A stretch of DNA of 64,000 nucleotides from Flavobacteriales bacterium UBA7468 (GCA_002478565.1 DLPC01000023.1:161981-225980); one strand, 5' to 3'. Positions 45,012 through 53,879 are shown, numbered from the stretch's first letter. Notes: a model not told the origin generated them from the sequence alone. Program-made: numbers and translations.

Positions 45012-45740
45012 CTAAACCTCCTTCGTACTATTGGCTACCATTGATTGAATGACTAAAATTTCGTCTTCGTTGAGGTAGCGCCATTGCCCGACAGCGACAT
45101 CTAATTTGATGTTCATGATGCGAACGCGCTTGAGTTTGGCAACCCGATAATCGAGGTATTCGCACATGCGGCGAATTTGTCTGTTCAGGCCTTGAGTCAG
45201 AACGATTGAAAAAGAATGACTACCGATTTGCTTCACTTCGCACTTACGCGTTACGGTGCCTAAAATAGGGATCCCATTTGACATTTTGCGAATGAAGTCT
45301 TTGGTGATTGGTTTATTGACAGTCACCACATATTCTTTTTCGTGGTTGTTGCGCGCCCTTAATATTTTATTGACGATGTCTCCGTCGTTGGTCAGGAATA
45401 TGAGGCCTTCGCTAGGTTTATCGAGTCTTCCGATTGGGAAAATACGTTTGGGATGATTGATATAATCAATGATGTTGTCTTTCTCACGGATGTGATCAGT
45501 GGTGCAAACAATGCCTACTGGCTTATTAAAAGCCAAGTAAATGAAGTCCTCTTGAGGTTTGCCTATTGGTTCGTCATCTACCGTAACGTGGTCTCCGGGT
45601 AGCACTTTGGTGCCCATTTCTGGAATTTTGCCGTTGATTTTGACACGTCCGCGCTCGATGAGTTGGTCAGCTGCTCTTCTTGAACAATAGCCAACCTCAC
45701 TGAGGTATTTGTTGATGCGTATGCCTTCGTTTGTTTCCAT
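45012..45740 (-). CDS. rluF: 23S rRNA pseudouridine synthase RluF-type
   Basis: 242 residues. S4 RNA-binding domain (INKYLSEVGYCSRRAADQLIERGRVKINGK trimmed to start near residue 8) and the RsuA/RluB/E/F catalytic domain with GRLDKPSEGLIFLTNDG, catalytic Asp at about residue 101, and LTQGLNRQIRRMCEYL. KPVGIVCTTD favours RluF (U2604) over RluB or RluE. Promoter box TACCTTTG at 45756-45763, minus strand, 16 bases upstream. Confidence 0.9.
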   Translation of the reverse strand: METNEGIRINKYLSEVGYCSRRAADQLIERGRVKINGKIPEMGTKVLPGDHVTVDDEPIGKPQEDFIYLAFNKPVGIVCTTDHIREKDNIIDYINHPKRIFPIGRLDKPSEGLIFLTNDGDIVNKILRARNNHEKEYVVTVNKPITKDFIRKMSNGIPILGTVTRKCEVKQIGSHSFSIVLTQGLNRQIRRMCEYLDYRVAKLKRVRIMNIKLDVAVGQWRYLNEDEILVIQSMVANSTKEV

Positions 45741-45755
45741 TTAAAAATGTAAGTT

Positions 45756-45763
45756 CAAAGGTA
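45756..45763 (-). promoter_or_regulatory. -7 promoter element of rluF
   Basis: Minus strand TACCTTTG, exact TAnnTTTG match, 16 bases before the ATG at 45740. Confidence 0.6.
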
Positions 45764-45816
45764 GGTAAAATTGCCCACTATCGTTTTTTAAGGTATAAAA
45801 TCACTAATTTTCTTGC

Positions 45817-47364
45817 ATGTTGCTGTTCAAATTTGTTTTGGGTTTGTTGATTAGTTTTTTTGCATTGGCTTTGCGTGTATCTGCCCAGGATTTTGAGGTT
45901 TTAAGTCGTGTTCAGGATGTCAAGGAGGTGAATGTCAAAACCGGAAATCAGCAGTTGCTAGCCCAGCTCTTACTGAATTCGGTACAAATTGAGAAGTCCA
46001 CTCAAGTAAATCAATCATCAAAAGCATATTTAGAAGTAAAAAGTTTCTTGGATGGGCAACAAATAGAGCTTGTAGAAGCATTTTTTAACATCAATCATGG
46101 CCCTTATGGTCCTGTTGCTAATGAATTCAAAACCGGGCGCTTTGCTTTGTATCCATGTAAGAACAGATATTTCAGGTCTGAGGCTAGTGCCGATGCGCTA
46201 CTAGATTTTAATTTAACTTCTCCAAATGAACTTTTTCCTTATTCGCCTTTTAATGTAGGACGTAAACCGGAAAAGCACTTCAGGTTTTGGTTAGCTGATA
46301 CCCTTCAAATTGGTGAAAATGATACCTTGTTAGAAATCAAATTTGTCCCTAAAAAAAAGGATGGAAGTTCTTTTGCTGGAACAGCTTGGCTCAACTTACA
46401 TACCCATGATTTGCAACAAGTATTGTTGCGCTGCCAACAGTGCACTCAACAACCGTTCACACCATTATTTCATTCAGATAGCATTCAAAATATAGATATT
46501 CAGCTCTTTAGCTCCTATGGCGCACAACAAGATGGAGCTTCATTGAATAAAGTAAAAGCTATTTATGAAATCGCTTATTTGAGTCGTCATCATCAGGACA
46601 GTAGTACAATAATTTATCATGGTGAGGCAAGTTTACAAGCCTTTCAATTTGGAACGGTGTTCACTTCTCCCCAGATTTATTTTGAAAAAGAAGTGCCAGT
46701 TTATCGCAAATTGATGGCCTTGCCTTATGCGCAAAAGTTCTGGATGGCAAATCCCGAACCAATTCCAGTTTCAAGTATTGCCAAAAGAAATCAAATGTTT
46801 TATAATCAAGCCGCCATTAATAATTCTTTGCTACAACAACGTCAGATAGCTTACAACAGGGTATATGAACATCCCTATATTCCATGGTCAGAAAGAAGAG
46901 TGCTGATCCGAGAAGATCTCATTGGAAATGCGCAAAAAAAATCCAATCAACTCAGTGATATTTCTGCGCTCTATCATTTGGAGGCCCAGCTCTATTATGA
47001 TATCATACAAAGTGCAGACTCTTGCGTCTTGATGAGTAGTTGTATTCTGGATCCTTACCAGACATATTACAACCTAAGCATAGATCCTGCTGTAAATTGC
47101 TTCATCAACATGTATTTTGATCTCTGCGAAATTGCTCGTCGTAAATTTGAAACAACGTGCTTAAAGGCAAAATTGCCTCATGATCAAAGCCAAGTTGCCT
47201 TGATCTATGAAGAAACGAAACAAGCGCTCGATTTACAATTAAAAGATTTCTTAGCTCAAGTTGATCGCGGTCAAAACCGAAAAGCAATGATCAAATGGAA
47301 TCAATTCATCAAAGTGGAACTTGATATTGATAATCTATCTTTATTTGGATTACTTGAAAACTGA
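45817..47364 (+). CDS. Secreted protein of unknown function
   Basis: 515 residues with a signal peptide (to RVSAQ). The first half is beta-rich and includes a long strand pattern (DTLLEIKFVPKKKDGSSFAGTAWLN, near residue 167) that resembles the soluble part of DUF5686-type outer-membrane proteins, but no barrel follows. The second half is helical, rich in Q and K, with four cysteines between about residues 395 and 450 (SCVLMSSC, NCFINMYFDLC). Function unknown. It stands alone on the plus strand between rluF and the exporter operon. Confidence 0.65.
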   Translation: MLLFKFVLGLLISFFALALRVSAQDFEVLSRVQDVKEVNVKTGNQQLLAQLLLNSVQIEKSTQVNQSSKAYLEVKSFLDGQQIELVEAFFNINHGPYGPVANEFKTGRFALYPCKNRYFRSEASADALLDFNLTSPNELFPYSPFNVGRKPEKHFRFWLADTLQIGENDTLLEIKFVPKKKDGSSFAGTAWLNLHTHDLQQVLLRCQQCTQQPFTPLFHSDSIQNIDIQLFSSYGAQQDGASLNKVKAIYEIAYLSRHHQDSSTIIYHGEASLQAFQFGTVFTSPQIYFEKEVPVYRKLMALPYAQKFWMANPEPIPVSSIAKRNQMFYNQAAINNSLLQQRQIAYNRVYEHPYIPWSERRVLIREDLIGNAQKKSNQLSDISALYHLEAQLYYDIIQSADSCVLMSSCILDPYQTYYNLSIDPAVNCFINMYFDLCEIARRKFETTCLKAKLPHDQSQVALIYEETKQALDLQLKDFLAQVDRGQNRKAMIKWNQFIKVELDIDNLSLFGLLEN

Positions 47365-47372
47365 ATAAGATG

Positions 47373-48506
47373 TTAATTCCTAAACACCGATGCAGGTTCG
47401 AGTTTGGTGATGCGTCGGATCGCAAATAGGGTGCCGGAAATGCTAATGACTGCCGTAATGACAAAGAAACCAAATTTGATGGCTGGAGAAAACGTAAATA
47501 GGGTTCCGGCGTTGGCTATACCGTTTCTGAAACCTTCTATGAGCGCATAGCCAATTAAAAAACCGACAATTGCATAGAGTGTTGCTTGCATCAGAATGAG
47601 TTTACGAATATAGCCGTTGGTAGCGCCTATGGCTTTGAGTGTACCGTAATCTTTAATGCGGTCAATAGCAGCAGAGTAGAGGGTGAGCCCAATGATGATG
47701 AAACCTGAAATCAATGCAAAAATGATCAGCGTTCCAAAAGAAAAGGCGATCCCACTAGATTTGAGTACTGTCAGAATCGTTTGATTTTTAAAAGTTTCAG
47801 GCATCCAAGCCTTGACGCCTGGAATATTTGCGTTAATGGCATTCACAGCGCGTTGCATGTTTTTGATGTCGTCTACTTCTACAAGAAAAGCTGATGTTTT
47901 GGATGGTGCCACATTGCCCAAAAAACGAGCACGGTCTATGGTAGTATAGGAAATGAGTCCTCCACCAAAAGAGCGGGCTCCTTTTGTGATGGCAGCGATG
48001 CGTACTTGTTTGTTGTTGATTTCAAAATAGTCTCCTTTTTGAGGGTTTCCGAGCGCTTTGGCATCAAAAAAGTCTACAGAAACAGCGCCGTCAGAAATGA
48101 GGTCTTGAGGGCCACCATCAAAAAAGATTCCTTGCTGGATGCCGTTAAATTCTGGTAATTCAACGCCGACAATACTGAGGCCAGCAGCGGTTCCGTCCGG
48201 AAAACGAGCTGCACCGCTTGCTAAGACAAACTGATGCGCTTTTTTGATGTGTGGCAAACTTTCCATCTCAAAACCAAGTCTTACATCAATGGGTGCTAAG
48301 GCATTAACATTTTCTGTTTTGTTATCTGTTACCCAGATGTAAGCATCGTTGACTCGCACAAAATAGCACATCGCGTTGGTCAGAAAAGTAAAAATACCCG
48401 TTTGCTGCCCTACTAAAAATATAGAAATAATTACCCCGAATAAGGCGCCAATACTCTTTGGCTTGTCAAATTTGATGAATTTAAGGGCGGTGCGCAGTAA
48501 TTGCAT
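47373..48506 (-). CDS. ABC transporter permease, FtsX/MacB-DevC type
   Basis: 377 residues. One membrane helix near the N-terminus (IGALFGVIISIFLVG), a large periplasmic domain (about 45-245), then three helices near the C-terminus with the FtsX signature GTLKAIGATNGYIRKLILMQA (about 292-312): the layout of DevC/MacB mechanotransmission permeases. Last gene of the operon, six bases after the HlyD gene. Confidence 0.88.
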   Translation of the reverse strand: MQLLRTALKFIKFDKPKSIGALFGVIISIFLVGQQTGIFTFLTNAMCYFVRVNDAYIWVTDNKTENVNALAPIDVRLGFEMESLPHIKKAHQFVLASGAARFPDGTAAGLSIVGVELPEFNGIQQGIFFDGGPQDLISDGAVSVDFFDAKALGNPQKGDYFEINNKQVRIAAITKGARSFGGGLISYTTIDRARFLGNVAPSKTSAFLVEVDDIKNMQRAVNAINANIPGVKAWMPETFKNQTILTVLKSSGIAFSFGTLIIFALISGFIIIGLTLYSAAIDRIKDYGTLKAIGATNGYIRKLILMQATLYAIVGFLIGYALIEGFRNGIANAGTLFTFSPAIKFGFFVITAVISISGTLFAIRRITKLEPASVFRN

Positions 48507-48512
48507 ATTAGC

Positions 48513-49445
48513 TTACAAATTAATAACACATTCAACGCGGCTACCAATGAGCACTGCTTCAGGCCGGTTAATTCGAACGCGCACTTCGCGCACACGTCTG
48601 TCCTCTAAGTTATCTGCACGGTCATTGAAGATAGATTTCTTGGAAAGAAAGGGAGCGCAATAAATTACCGTGCCCGTACTAAGCATCTCGTATGTTCCCT
48701 GAACATTGATCAATACGCGCTGTCCTTTTTTGACTTTCATGGCAAATAATTCATCCACTTCGGTGATAGCCATTAGATCACCCTCAGGAGCGAAATCAGC
48801 AAGCTTGCTTCCTATAGCAACGGCTTGTCCAATTTTGATATCCCAATTGAGAATCATGCCGTCGGTAGGGGCGTAGATGTTCTTCTTGTCAAGTAGCTTT
48901 TGGGTATAGTTGCGTTCTGATTCTACTTCTGCAAGTGCAGCATTTGCTTCGGCGAGATCTGCTTTGGCAATGGCAAGCTCTGCTTTGAGGTTGCTGTAAA
49001 TACTCTCAGAATCAAAGGCCGCTTTTTGTGTTCCGGCTTTGGATTCAGCTAAATTGCGATCGCGTTGGCGCTCGATATCTGCTAGGTTGACTTTGAGTTC
49101 AATGGCAGCAACTTTTGCCTCCAAACTTTTTATGCGTTGTTGACGCGTTTGGACTTTAGCTATACTTTGTTGTACTTGCGCTTGGTCTAAGGATTGATCA
49201 AGCGAAACTAAAAGTGTTCCTTTTTTGACAAATTGACCTTCTTCCACATGAATTTCAATGACTTTACCTGCAATTTCAGCGCCAATGGGGCTGATTTTAG
49301 CAGCGGGTTCAATGCGTGCAACACCTACGATTTGGTCGATCTTGTCAACTTTATATTTTTCGATGCTGACTTTTTTTTCTTCTTTGCCGCCACAGGCACT
49401 GAGTGCGAGAGCGAGGAGCAGAGGGGAGATATATTTTGTTTGCAT
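48513..49445 (-). CDS. Membrane-fusion (HlyD/DevB-like) lipoprotein
   Basis: 310 residues. Lipobox ALSAC (Cys18) marks a lipoprotein. A lipoyl half-motif (GKVIEIHVEEGQFVKKGTLL) at about 65-84, a long hairpin coiled coil (about 95-180), the second lipoyl half (IYAPTDGMILNWDIKIGQAV) near 190-210 and a beta-barrel domain follow. Links the inner-membrane permease to the outer membrane in a tripartite exporter. Next to a LolD-like ATPase and a MacB-like permease. Confidence 0.88.
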   Translation of the reverse strand: MQTKYISPLLLALALSACGGKEEKKVSIEKYKVDKIDQIVGVARIEPAAKISPIGAEIAGKVIEIHVEEGQFVKKGTLLVSLDQSLDQAQVQQSIAKVQTRQQRIKSLEAKVAAIELKVNLADIERQRDRNLAESKAGTQKAAFDSESIYSNLKAELAIAKADLAEANAALAEVESERNYTQKLLDKKNIYAPTDGMILNWDIKIGQAVAIGSKLADFAPEGDLMAITEVDELFAMKVKKGQRVLINVQGTYEMLSTGTVIYCAPFLSKKSIFNDRADNLEDRRVREVRVRINRPEAVLIGSRVECVINL

Positions 49446-49446
49446 A

Positions 49447-50157
49447 TTAATGAAGGGCTAATTTTTGAGATAGGTCTTTTTTTGAAATTTCGGTAGCACG
49501 ACCTGCATCAACTTCAATAATGCGATCGGCATATTGCAATAAACGTGGGTCGTGAGTAACGACACAAACTGCTTTTCCTTGCTTGGATAAATTGACAAGT
49601 TCTTGCATCACTGTTGCTATAGAATTGGCATCGAGCGAAGCTGTGGGTTCATCGCACAACACTAATTCGGGGTCCGTAACTAATGCTCTGGCAATCGCTA
49701 CGCGCTGTTGTTGACCACCAGAAAGCTGCTTGGGTAAATTGTTTTTTCGGTCCAACATTCCAACCAATTCTAAGGCATCGAGCGCTTTTTGCCTGGCTTT
49801 GGCTCGCGGAATTTTTTTAAGCTGCAACGGCATCATGACGTTGTCAAGTGCATTGAGCGGGGCGATTAGATTAAAACTCTGAAATACAAAACCAATTGTA
49901 TTCAAACGCAAGGCCGCTAATTCTTTTTGATTGAGGTTATTGACCATTTGGTCTTTGACCCAAAGTTGACCATAAGACGGATAAATCACGCAGCCTAACA
50001 AAGAAAGTAGGGTGGTTTTTCCAGAGCCAGATGGACCAATAATCAATAGTAATTCGCCAGCTCTGATTTCGAGGTCGACGGGCTGTAGCGCAACTATTGT
50101 CTGATCGCCGATTTGATATTCTTTACCTACACCTGAAAGTTTGGCTATGAGCTTCAT
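49447..50157 (-). CDS. ABC transporter ATP-binding protein (LolD/MacB-DevA type)
   Basis: 236 residues. Walker A GPSGSGKTT (41-49), Q-loop FVFQSFNLIAPL, signature LSGGQQQRVAIARAL (about 144-158), Walker B LVLCDEPTASLD and switch CVVTHDPRL. The FNLI and VTHD forms are those of the LolD/MacB family. Starts inside the ALDH stop (four-base overlap) and is followed one base later by the HlyD gene. Confidence 0.92.
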   Translation of the reverse strand: MKLIAKLSGVGKEYQIGDQTIVALQPVDLEIRAGELLLIIGPSGSGKTTLLSLLGCVIYPSYGQLWVKDQMVNNLNQKELAALRLNTIGFVFQSFNLIAPLNALDNVMMPLQLKKIPRAKARQKALDALELVGMLDRKNNLPKQLSGGQQQRVAIARALVTDPELVLCDEPTASLDANSIATVMQELVNLSKQGKAVCVVTHDPRLLQYADRIIEVDAGRATEISKKDLSQKLALH

Positions 50158-51524
50158 GATAATTTAAGTAAACGTTTGATCCAAGTCATTTTTGTGCTTG
50201 AATAAGGCGGATATTTCAAAGGTACTTCAAATAAGCGTGGTTTTTTAAAAACCGATTTATAATGAGAAAATGTATCAAAACCAGCCTTGCCATGATAACT
50301 ACCCGTACCGCTTTGCCCGACCCCTCCAAATGGGAGATTTGGGTTGGTGATGTGCATGATAGCGTCGTTGATGCAGCCTCCACCAAATGATAGTTCATTC
50401 AACCACGCTTTGTGTTCCCGGTTATCGTTAGAAAATAAGTAGGCCGATAAAGGCTTTTCTCCGTTTCGAATAAGCTGCAGCGTTTCTTGGAAATTGGAAT
50501 AGGCGATCACAGGCAAAATGGGCCCAAAAATTTCTTCTTGCATTACGGCGTCTTGAAGATTGATATCTCTAAGAATAGTCGGTTCAATAGTTCTGTTGAT
50601 TTTATCGACTTTGCCACCAAATGCGATTTTCTCTTTTTGCAGCAATCGTTCCAGGCGCTCAAGATTGCGTTCATTGATAATTTGTACATAATTATGAGCG
50701 CTTAAGTCATAATTATTTTGTTCAATTTGATCCTTGAGTATGGCCAAGCTTTCTTCGTAAATAGACTCATGAACAAAAACGTAATCGGGAGCAATACAGG
50801 TTTGTCCGGCATTTAAAAATTTCGCCCAAACCAAACGTTTGATGGCCGTGGGTAAATGAGCAGTTGGTGTTATGATTGCAGGGCTTTTGCCACCGAGTTC
50901 AAGGGTGACAGGCGTCAGGTGTTTGGCTGCTGCCTGGTATATGATTTTTCCGACTGCTGGGCTTCCTGTAAAAAATATTTTGTCAAAGCGTTGCTCGAGA
51001 AGCGCTGTTGTTTCAGTAACACCTCCTTGAACTACTGTAAACAATTCAGGTATAAAGTATTGACCGACCAAGTTAGCCATACATTGGGCGCTATTTTCGG
51101 CCAATTCTGAGGGTTTAAGAATCACAGTATTGCCTGCTGCAAGTGCTGCAATAGCCGGAGCAAATGATAATTGAATCGGGTAGTTCCAAGCACCAATGAT
51201 CAGGCAAGTTCCAAAGGGCTCAGGCTTAACGAATGATTGTCCTGGCCAATTGACCAAATTTGTTCGAACTTTTGTGGCTCTGCTCCATTTAGGTAAAGCG
51301 CGAATGGCTTCTTCGATATCTTTGATCAAGATGGCGATTTCTGTCAGGAATGCTTCATGCGCTGACTTATGAAAATCAGCATGTATTGCTTTATATAGTT
51401 GAGCTTCATTCTCTTCAAGCATTTGTTTGAAACGTAAAAGCGTTTTAACCCTTTCTGCATTAGATTGAAGTCGGGTAGTTTGGGCATATTTCTTTTGCGA
51501 AGCAACGAGTTGGGGAACGTTCAT
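50154..51524 (-). CDS. NAD(P)-dependent aldehyde dehydrogenase (ALDH3-like)
   Basis: 456 residues, the ALDH3 length without the C-terminal extension of eukaryotic forms. Oxidises aldehydes to acids. Catalytic Cys243 (NAGQTCIAPDYV), general base Glu209 (LELGGKSP), oxyanion Asn114 (AWNYP) and the FFTGS coenzyme motif (185-189) are all there. Second gene of the operon that also encodes a hotdog-like protein and a complete ABC exporter, so the aldehyde may be a by-product or a toxic substrate handled with export (inference). Confidence 0.9.
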   Translation of the reverse strand: MNVPQLVASQKKYAQTTRLQSNAERVKTLLRFKQMLEENEAQLYKAIHADFHKSAHEAFLTEIAILIKDIEEAIRALPKWSRATKVRTNLVNWPGQSFVKPEPFGTCLIIGAWNYPIQLSFAPAIAALAAGNTVILKPSELAENSAQCMANLVGQYFIPELFTVVQGGVTETTALLEQRFDKIFFTGSPAVGKIIYQAAAKHLTPVTLELGGKSPAIITPTAHLPTAIKRLVWAKFLNAGQTCIAPDYVFVHESIYEESLAILKDQIEQNNYDLSAHNYVQIINERNLERLERLLQKEKIAFGGKVDKINRTIEPTILRDINLQDAVMQEEIFGPILPVIAYSNFQETLQLIRNGEKPLSAYLFSNDNREHKAWLNELSFGGGCINDAIMHITNPNLPFGGVGQSGTGSYHGKAGFDTFSHYKSVFKKPRLFEVPLKYPPYSSTKMTWIKRLLKLS

Positions 51525-51536
51525 GATGCACGGTGT

Positions 51537-51929
51537 TTATTCAATCATGGAAGTTAAGACTTTTTGACTTCCTTTGGCCACAAGTATTCCAAAAGGGTCA
51601 TAGACATATGCTTCAATGAAAATTATCGGAGATTTCGTTTCTAATAGGTCCACTTCAATACAGAGCGTTTGCTTGAAATCCAAATGTTCAACGAGTGGAA
51701 AAATAGTGGAATCGAGCAGTTGATACCCGTTGGAAACGTATAAATCCAGATATTGTTCGAAAACTGTTTGTATGAAATGGTCAATTTTCTGTACGTTTTC
51801 GTACGATGTTGCCTTGTCAAGTGCACATACATTCACCTTAAAATGATCGGGATCGATACTTATTGGGTTGAGCTGAAATCCAGAAATATTTGATTTAAAA
51901 AGCGCTTTTGTTGATGTTGTTAACGGCAT
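51537..51929 (-). CDS. Small hotdog-like protein, first gene of the ALDH-exporter operon
   Basis: 130 residues. Helix then four or five strands, ending with FIEAYVYDPFGILVAKGSQKVL: the V.D..G.LVA.G turn is typical of hotdog-fold thioesterases (PaaI-like). No clear catalytic Asp/Glu or His can be fixed, so thioesterase activity is a guess. Promoter box TATATTTG at 51970-51977 (minus). It starts the five-gene operon regulated from the divergent MarR-like gene. Confidence 0.55.
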   Translation of the reverse strand: MPLTTSTKALFKSNISGFQLNPISIDPDHFKVNVCALDKATSYENVQKIDHFIQTVFEQYLDLYVSNGYQLLDSTIFPLVEHLDFKQTLCIEVDLLETKSPIIFIEAYVYDPFGILVAKGSQKVLTSMIE

Positions 51930-51969
51930 CTTGGAAAAAATTGAATGTTTTTAATTTCTTTTTGCTGGA

Positions 51970-51977
51970 CAAATATA
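51970..51977 (-). promoter_or_regulatory. -7 promoter element of the ALDH-exporter operon
   Basis: Minus strand TATATTTG, exact TAnnTTTG match, 40 bases before the ATG at 51929; its upstream edge overlaps the left operator arm by three bases. Confidence 0.7.
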
Positions 51978-52025
51978 ATACGAAAACATACTAAAAAACA
52001 ACTTAATGGAATGTTTTCGTATTAT
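51975..52025. promoter_or_regulatory. Divergent operator: perfect 15-bp inverted repeat
   Basis: ataatacgaaaacat (51975-51989) and atgttttcgtattat (52011-52025) are exact reverse complements with a 21-base spacer. The arms lie beside both -7 boxes (51970-51977 minus, 52031-52038 plus), so one bound dimer pair could control both directions. Confidence 0.8.
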
Positions 52026-52030
52026 TTTAC

Positions 52031-52038
52031 TAAATTTG
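52031..52038 (+). promoter_or_regulatory. -7 promoter element of the MarR-like regulator gene
   Basis: TAAATTTG, exact TAnnTTTG match, five bases past the right operator arm and 11 bases before the ATG at 52050 (26 before the ATG at 52065). Confidence 0.65.
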
Positions 52039-52049
52039 TAAGCAATTGA

Positions 52050-52730
52050 ATGTCATTGAAACCTATGAAAAAGGAAATTTTAGTAGCACTTATCGAATTA
52101 CTGCACGAATATGAGGTATCAGTAAACGATGCGGTAAATGTTACGCTCAATGATTTTGTTCATTTTTTAAATGACAAATTGGAAACCGAACAGCTTACCT
52201 TGAGGCAAATTGGTGGCAATCAAGAACCAGATTTAATTCAAGCCAGACATGAAGCAAATGCGGATCCGGCCATCCTTATTACTTTTATGTACAGGTATGC
52301 CAAAGTTTATATCAAAAAAGCACTTGCAAATGCTCAAATTCAAACGCCAGATGAATTTGCCTTTTTAATTACCTTGCTTTCTTTTGATAGTCTTACAAAA
52401 ACGGAATTGATCCAAAAGCAAATAATGGAAAAGTCATCAGGTATTGAGGTGATCAAGCGTTTAAAGAATTTAGGCTTGATTGAGCAATTTGCAGATCAAA
52501 AAGATAAAAGAAGCATCAGGGTGCGCATCACCCCCTTGGGGAAGACTACCATTTACACCCTGCTTCCTGAGATCTCAAAAGTCTCACAAATTGTAATTGG
52601 AAATCTAAATGAGCGTGAGATCAATCAATTAACTTTTCTTCTGAAAAAGCTCGATTATTGGCACCATGATATCTACACCCAAAACAAAAACGATAGTTTA
52701 GACGAGATTTTGGCGTTGAGCCGTAGTTAG
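52050..52730 (+). CDS. MarR-like winged-helix transcription regulator
   Basis: 226 residues from ATG 52050 (a start at 52065 is possible and better spaced from the -7 box). An N-terminal helical domain of about 100 residues has no assigned function; the C-terminal half is a MarR-type winged helix: LSFDSLTKTELIQKQIMEKSSGIEVIKRLKNLGLIEQF (about 110-148) then the wing DKRSIRVRITPLGK (about 152-165) and a dimerisation helix. Probable local repressor binding the 15-bp inverted repeat just upstream, controlling itself and the divergent ALDH-exporter operon (inference). Confidence 0.78.
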   Translation: MSLKPMKKEILVALIELLHEYEVSVNDAVNVTLNDFVHFLNDKLETEQLTLRQIGGNQEPDLIQARHEANADPAILITFMYRYAKVYIKKALANAQIQTPDEFAFLITLLSFDSLTKTELIQKQIMEKSSGIEVIKRLKNLGLIEQFADQKDKRSIRVRITPLGKTTIYTLLPEISKVSQIVIGNLNEREINQLTFLLKKLDYWHHDIYTQNKNDSLDEILALSRS

Positions 52731-52767
52731 CCTCGTTTAATCTTCCTATGAACATCAAAGAAATTGT

Positions 52768-52775
52768 TATCTTTG
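52768..52775 (+). promoter_or_regulatory. -7 promoter element of the DoxX-like gene
   Basis: TATCTTTG, exact TAnnTTTG match, 15 bases before the ATG at 52791. Confidence 0.6.
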
Positions 52776-52790
52776 ATTCAAACCTAGCTT

Positions 52791-53162
52791 ATGAAATCTA
52801 CCAAAATTATTTACTGGACTACCACCACACTCATTTTTCTCTTCGAGGGGCTCATGCCTGCACTTACCTCCCATACAGAAATGGCCAAAGAAGGTCTCAG
52901 TCATTTAGGTTATCCAGCCTATTTCGGACTTGCGCTCGTAGTATTCAAAGTGCTTGGTACCTTGACGTTAATCATTCCACAAGTTCCCAAAACGCTAAAG
53001 GAATGGGCCTATGCCGGCTTTGTTTTTGATTTTATCTTTGCTGCAATCAGCCATTGGGCTGTTGATGGTTTGGGTATGGATGCCATTTTCCCATTCATTG
53101 TCATGGCAATTTTGTTGGTATCTTACCGCACTTATCACCAATTACAAGCAGCTGAAAAATAG
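52791..53162 (+). CDS. DoxX-like small membrane protein
   Basis: 123 residues with four membrane segments: the first with a FLFEGLMPA segment near residues 15-25, then GYPAYFGLALVVFKVLGTLTLI, EWAYAGFVFDFIFAAISHWAVDG and IFPFIVMAILLVSYRTY. The order and the G-Y-P turn are those of the DoxX-like family found in many soil and marine Bacteroidota. Function unknown. Promoter box directly upstream. Confidence 0.82.
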   Translation: MKSTKIIYWTTTTLIFLFEGLMPALTSHTEMAKEGLSHLGYPAYFGLALVVFKVLGTLTLIIPQVPKTLKEWAYAGFVFDFIFAAISHWAVDGLGMDAIFPFIVMAILLVSYRTYHQLQAAEK

Positions 53163-53167
53163 AATCC

Positions 53168-53401
53168 TTGTCTGAGTCACAGCCCAACAATCCTTTACAC
53201 GGCGTCAAATTGGCGCAAATTCTAGAGGCACTCGTAGAAAACTATGGTTGGGAACACATGGCCTTTAAGGTCAATATCAACTGCTTCAAAAACGACCCAT
53301 CTATCAAATCAAGTTTGGTTTTTCTCAGAAGAACTGCTTGGGCTCGAAATAAAGTAGAGGCTATGTATTTAGAGATGGTCAAAAAAGGAATAGCAAAATA
53401 A
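53168..53401 (+). CDS. VF530-family DNA-binding protein
   Basis: 77 residues, start TTG at 53168: there is no in-frame ATG until residue 31 and the HGVKL motif near the start belongs to the family. Sequence NPLHGVKLAQILEALVENYGW....INCF..DPSIKSSLVFLRRTAWARNKVE.MYL is the VF530 (DUF2132) signature, a compact helical fold reported to bind DNA. Six bases after the DoxX-like gene. Confidence 0.85.
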   Translation: MSESQPNNPLHGVKLAQILEALVENYGWEHMAFKVNINCFKNDPSIKSSLVFLRRTAWARNKVEAMYLEMVKKGIAK

Positions 53402-53416
53402 TCGTGTAAAAGATCA

Positions 53417-53806
53417 ATGGAACTAACGCTTACCACACCGGCATTACTCTTCTCTTCAATCTCATTGATTATGTTGGCCTATACCAATCGATTTTTAGCC
53501 TATGCCAATATCATCAGGAATTTGCATGCAGCCTATAAAACTGATCCAAACAAAATATTGAAGGCACAAATTGTCAATATTAGAAAAAGACTTTACCTCA
53601 CCAGATCCATGCAAATTTTTGGAATCACAAGCTTATTGCTTTGTGTGCTTTCCATGTTCTTTATCTATATCAACCAAGAATTTATTGCGGTCTGGATTTT
53701 TGGCTTGGCACTCATTTTACTGATTATTTCGCTCTCCTTACTGATCTGGGAAATCCAAATTTCAGTAAGGGCCTTAGAATTACACTTAGAAGATATCGAA
53801 GCTTAA
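53417..53806 (+). CDS. DUF2721 family membrane protein
   Basis: 129 residues, three membrane segments (about 7-25, 62-82, 85-108) with the conserved block NRFLAYANIIRNLH (about 24-37) and a RKRLYLTR turn (about 54-61). Function unknown. Confidence 0.75.
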   Translation: MELTLTTPALLFSSISLIMLAYTNRFLAYANIIRNLHAAYKTDPNKILKAQIVNIRKRLYLTRSMQIFGITSLLLCVLSMFFIYINQEFIAVWIFGLALILLIISLSLLIWEIQISVRALELHLEDIEA

Positions 53807-53879
53807 GATATTTTTCAAAAACGAGTTCGCAAAGCAAACTTTCTTGCCCTGCTAGTGTTTAAAAAACAAAGCAAACGCT

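Noticed and set aside
52748..53029. A 93-codon frame overlapping the DoxX-like gene in another frame
   Set aside because: The DoxX-like frame has family resemblance, membrane segments and a promoter box; the other frame reads as basic, Ser/Arg-rich noise.
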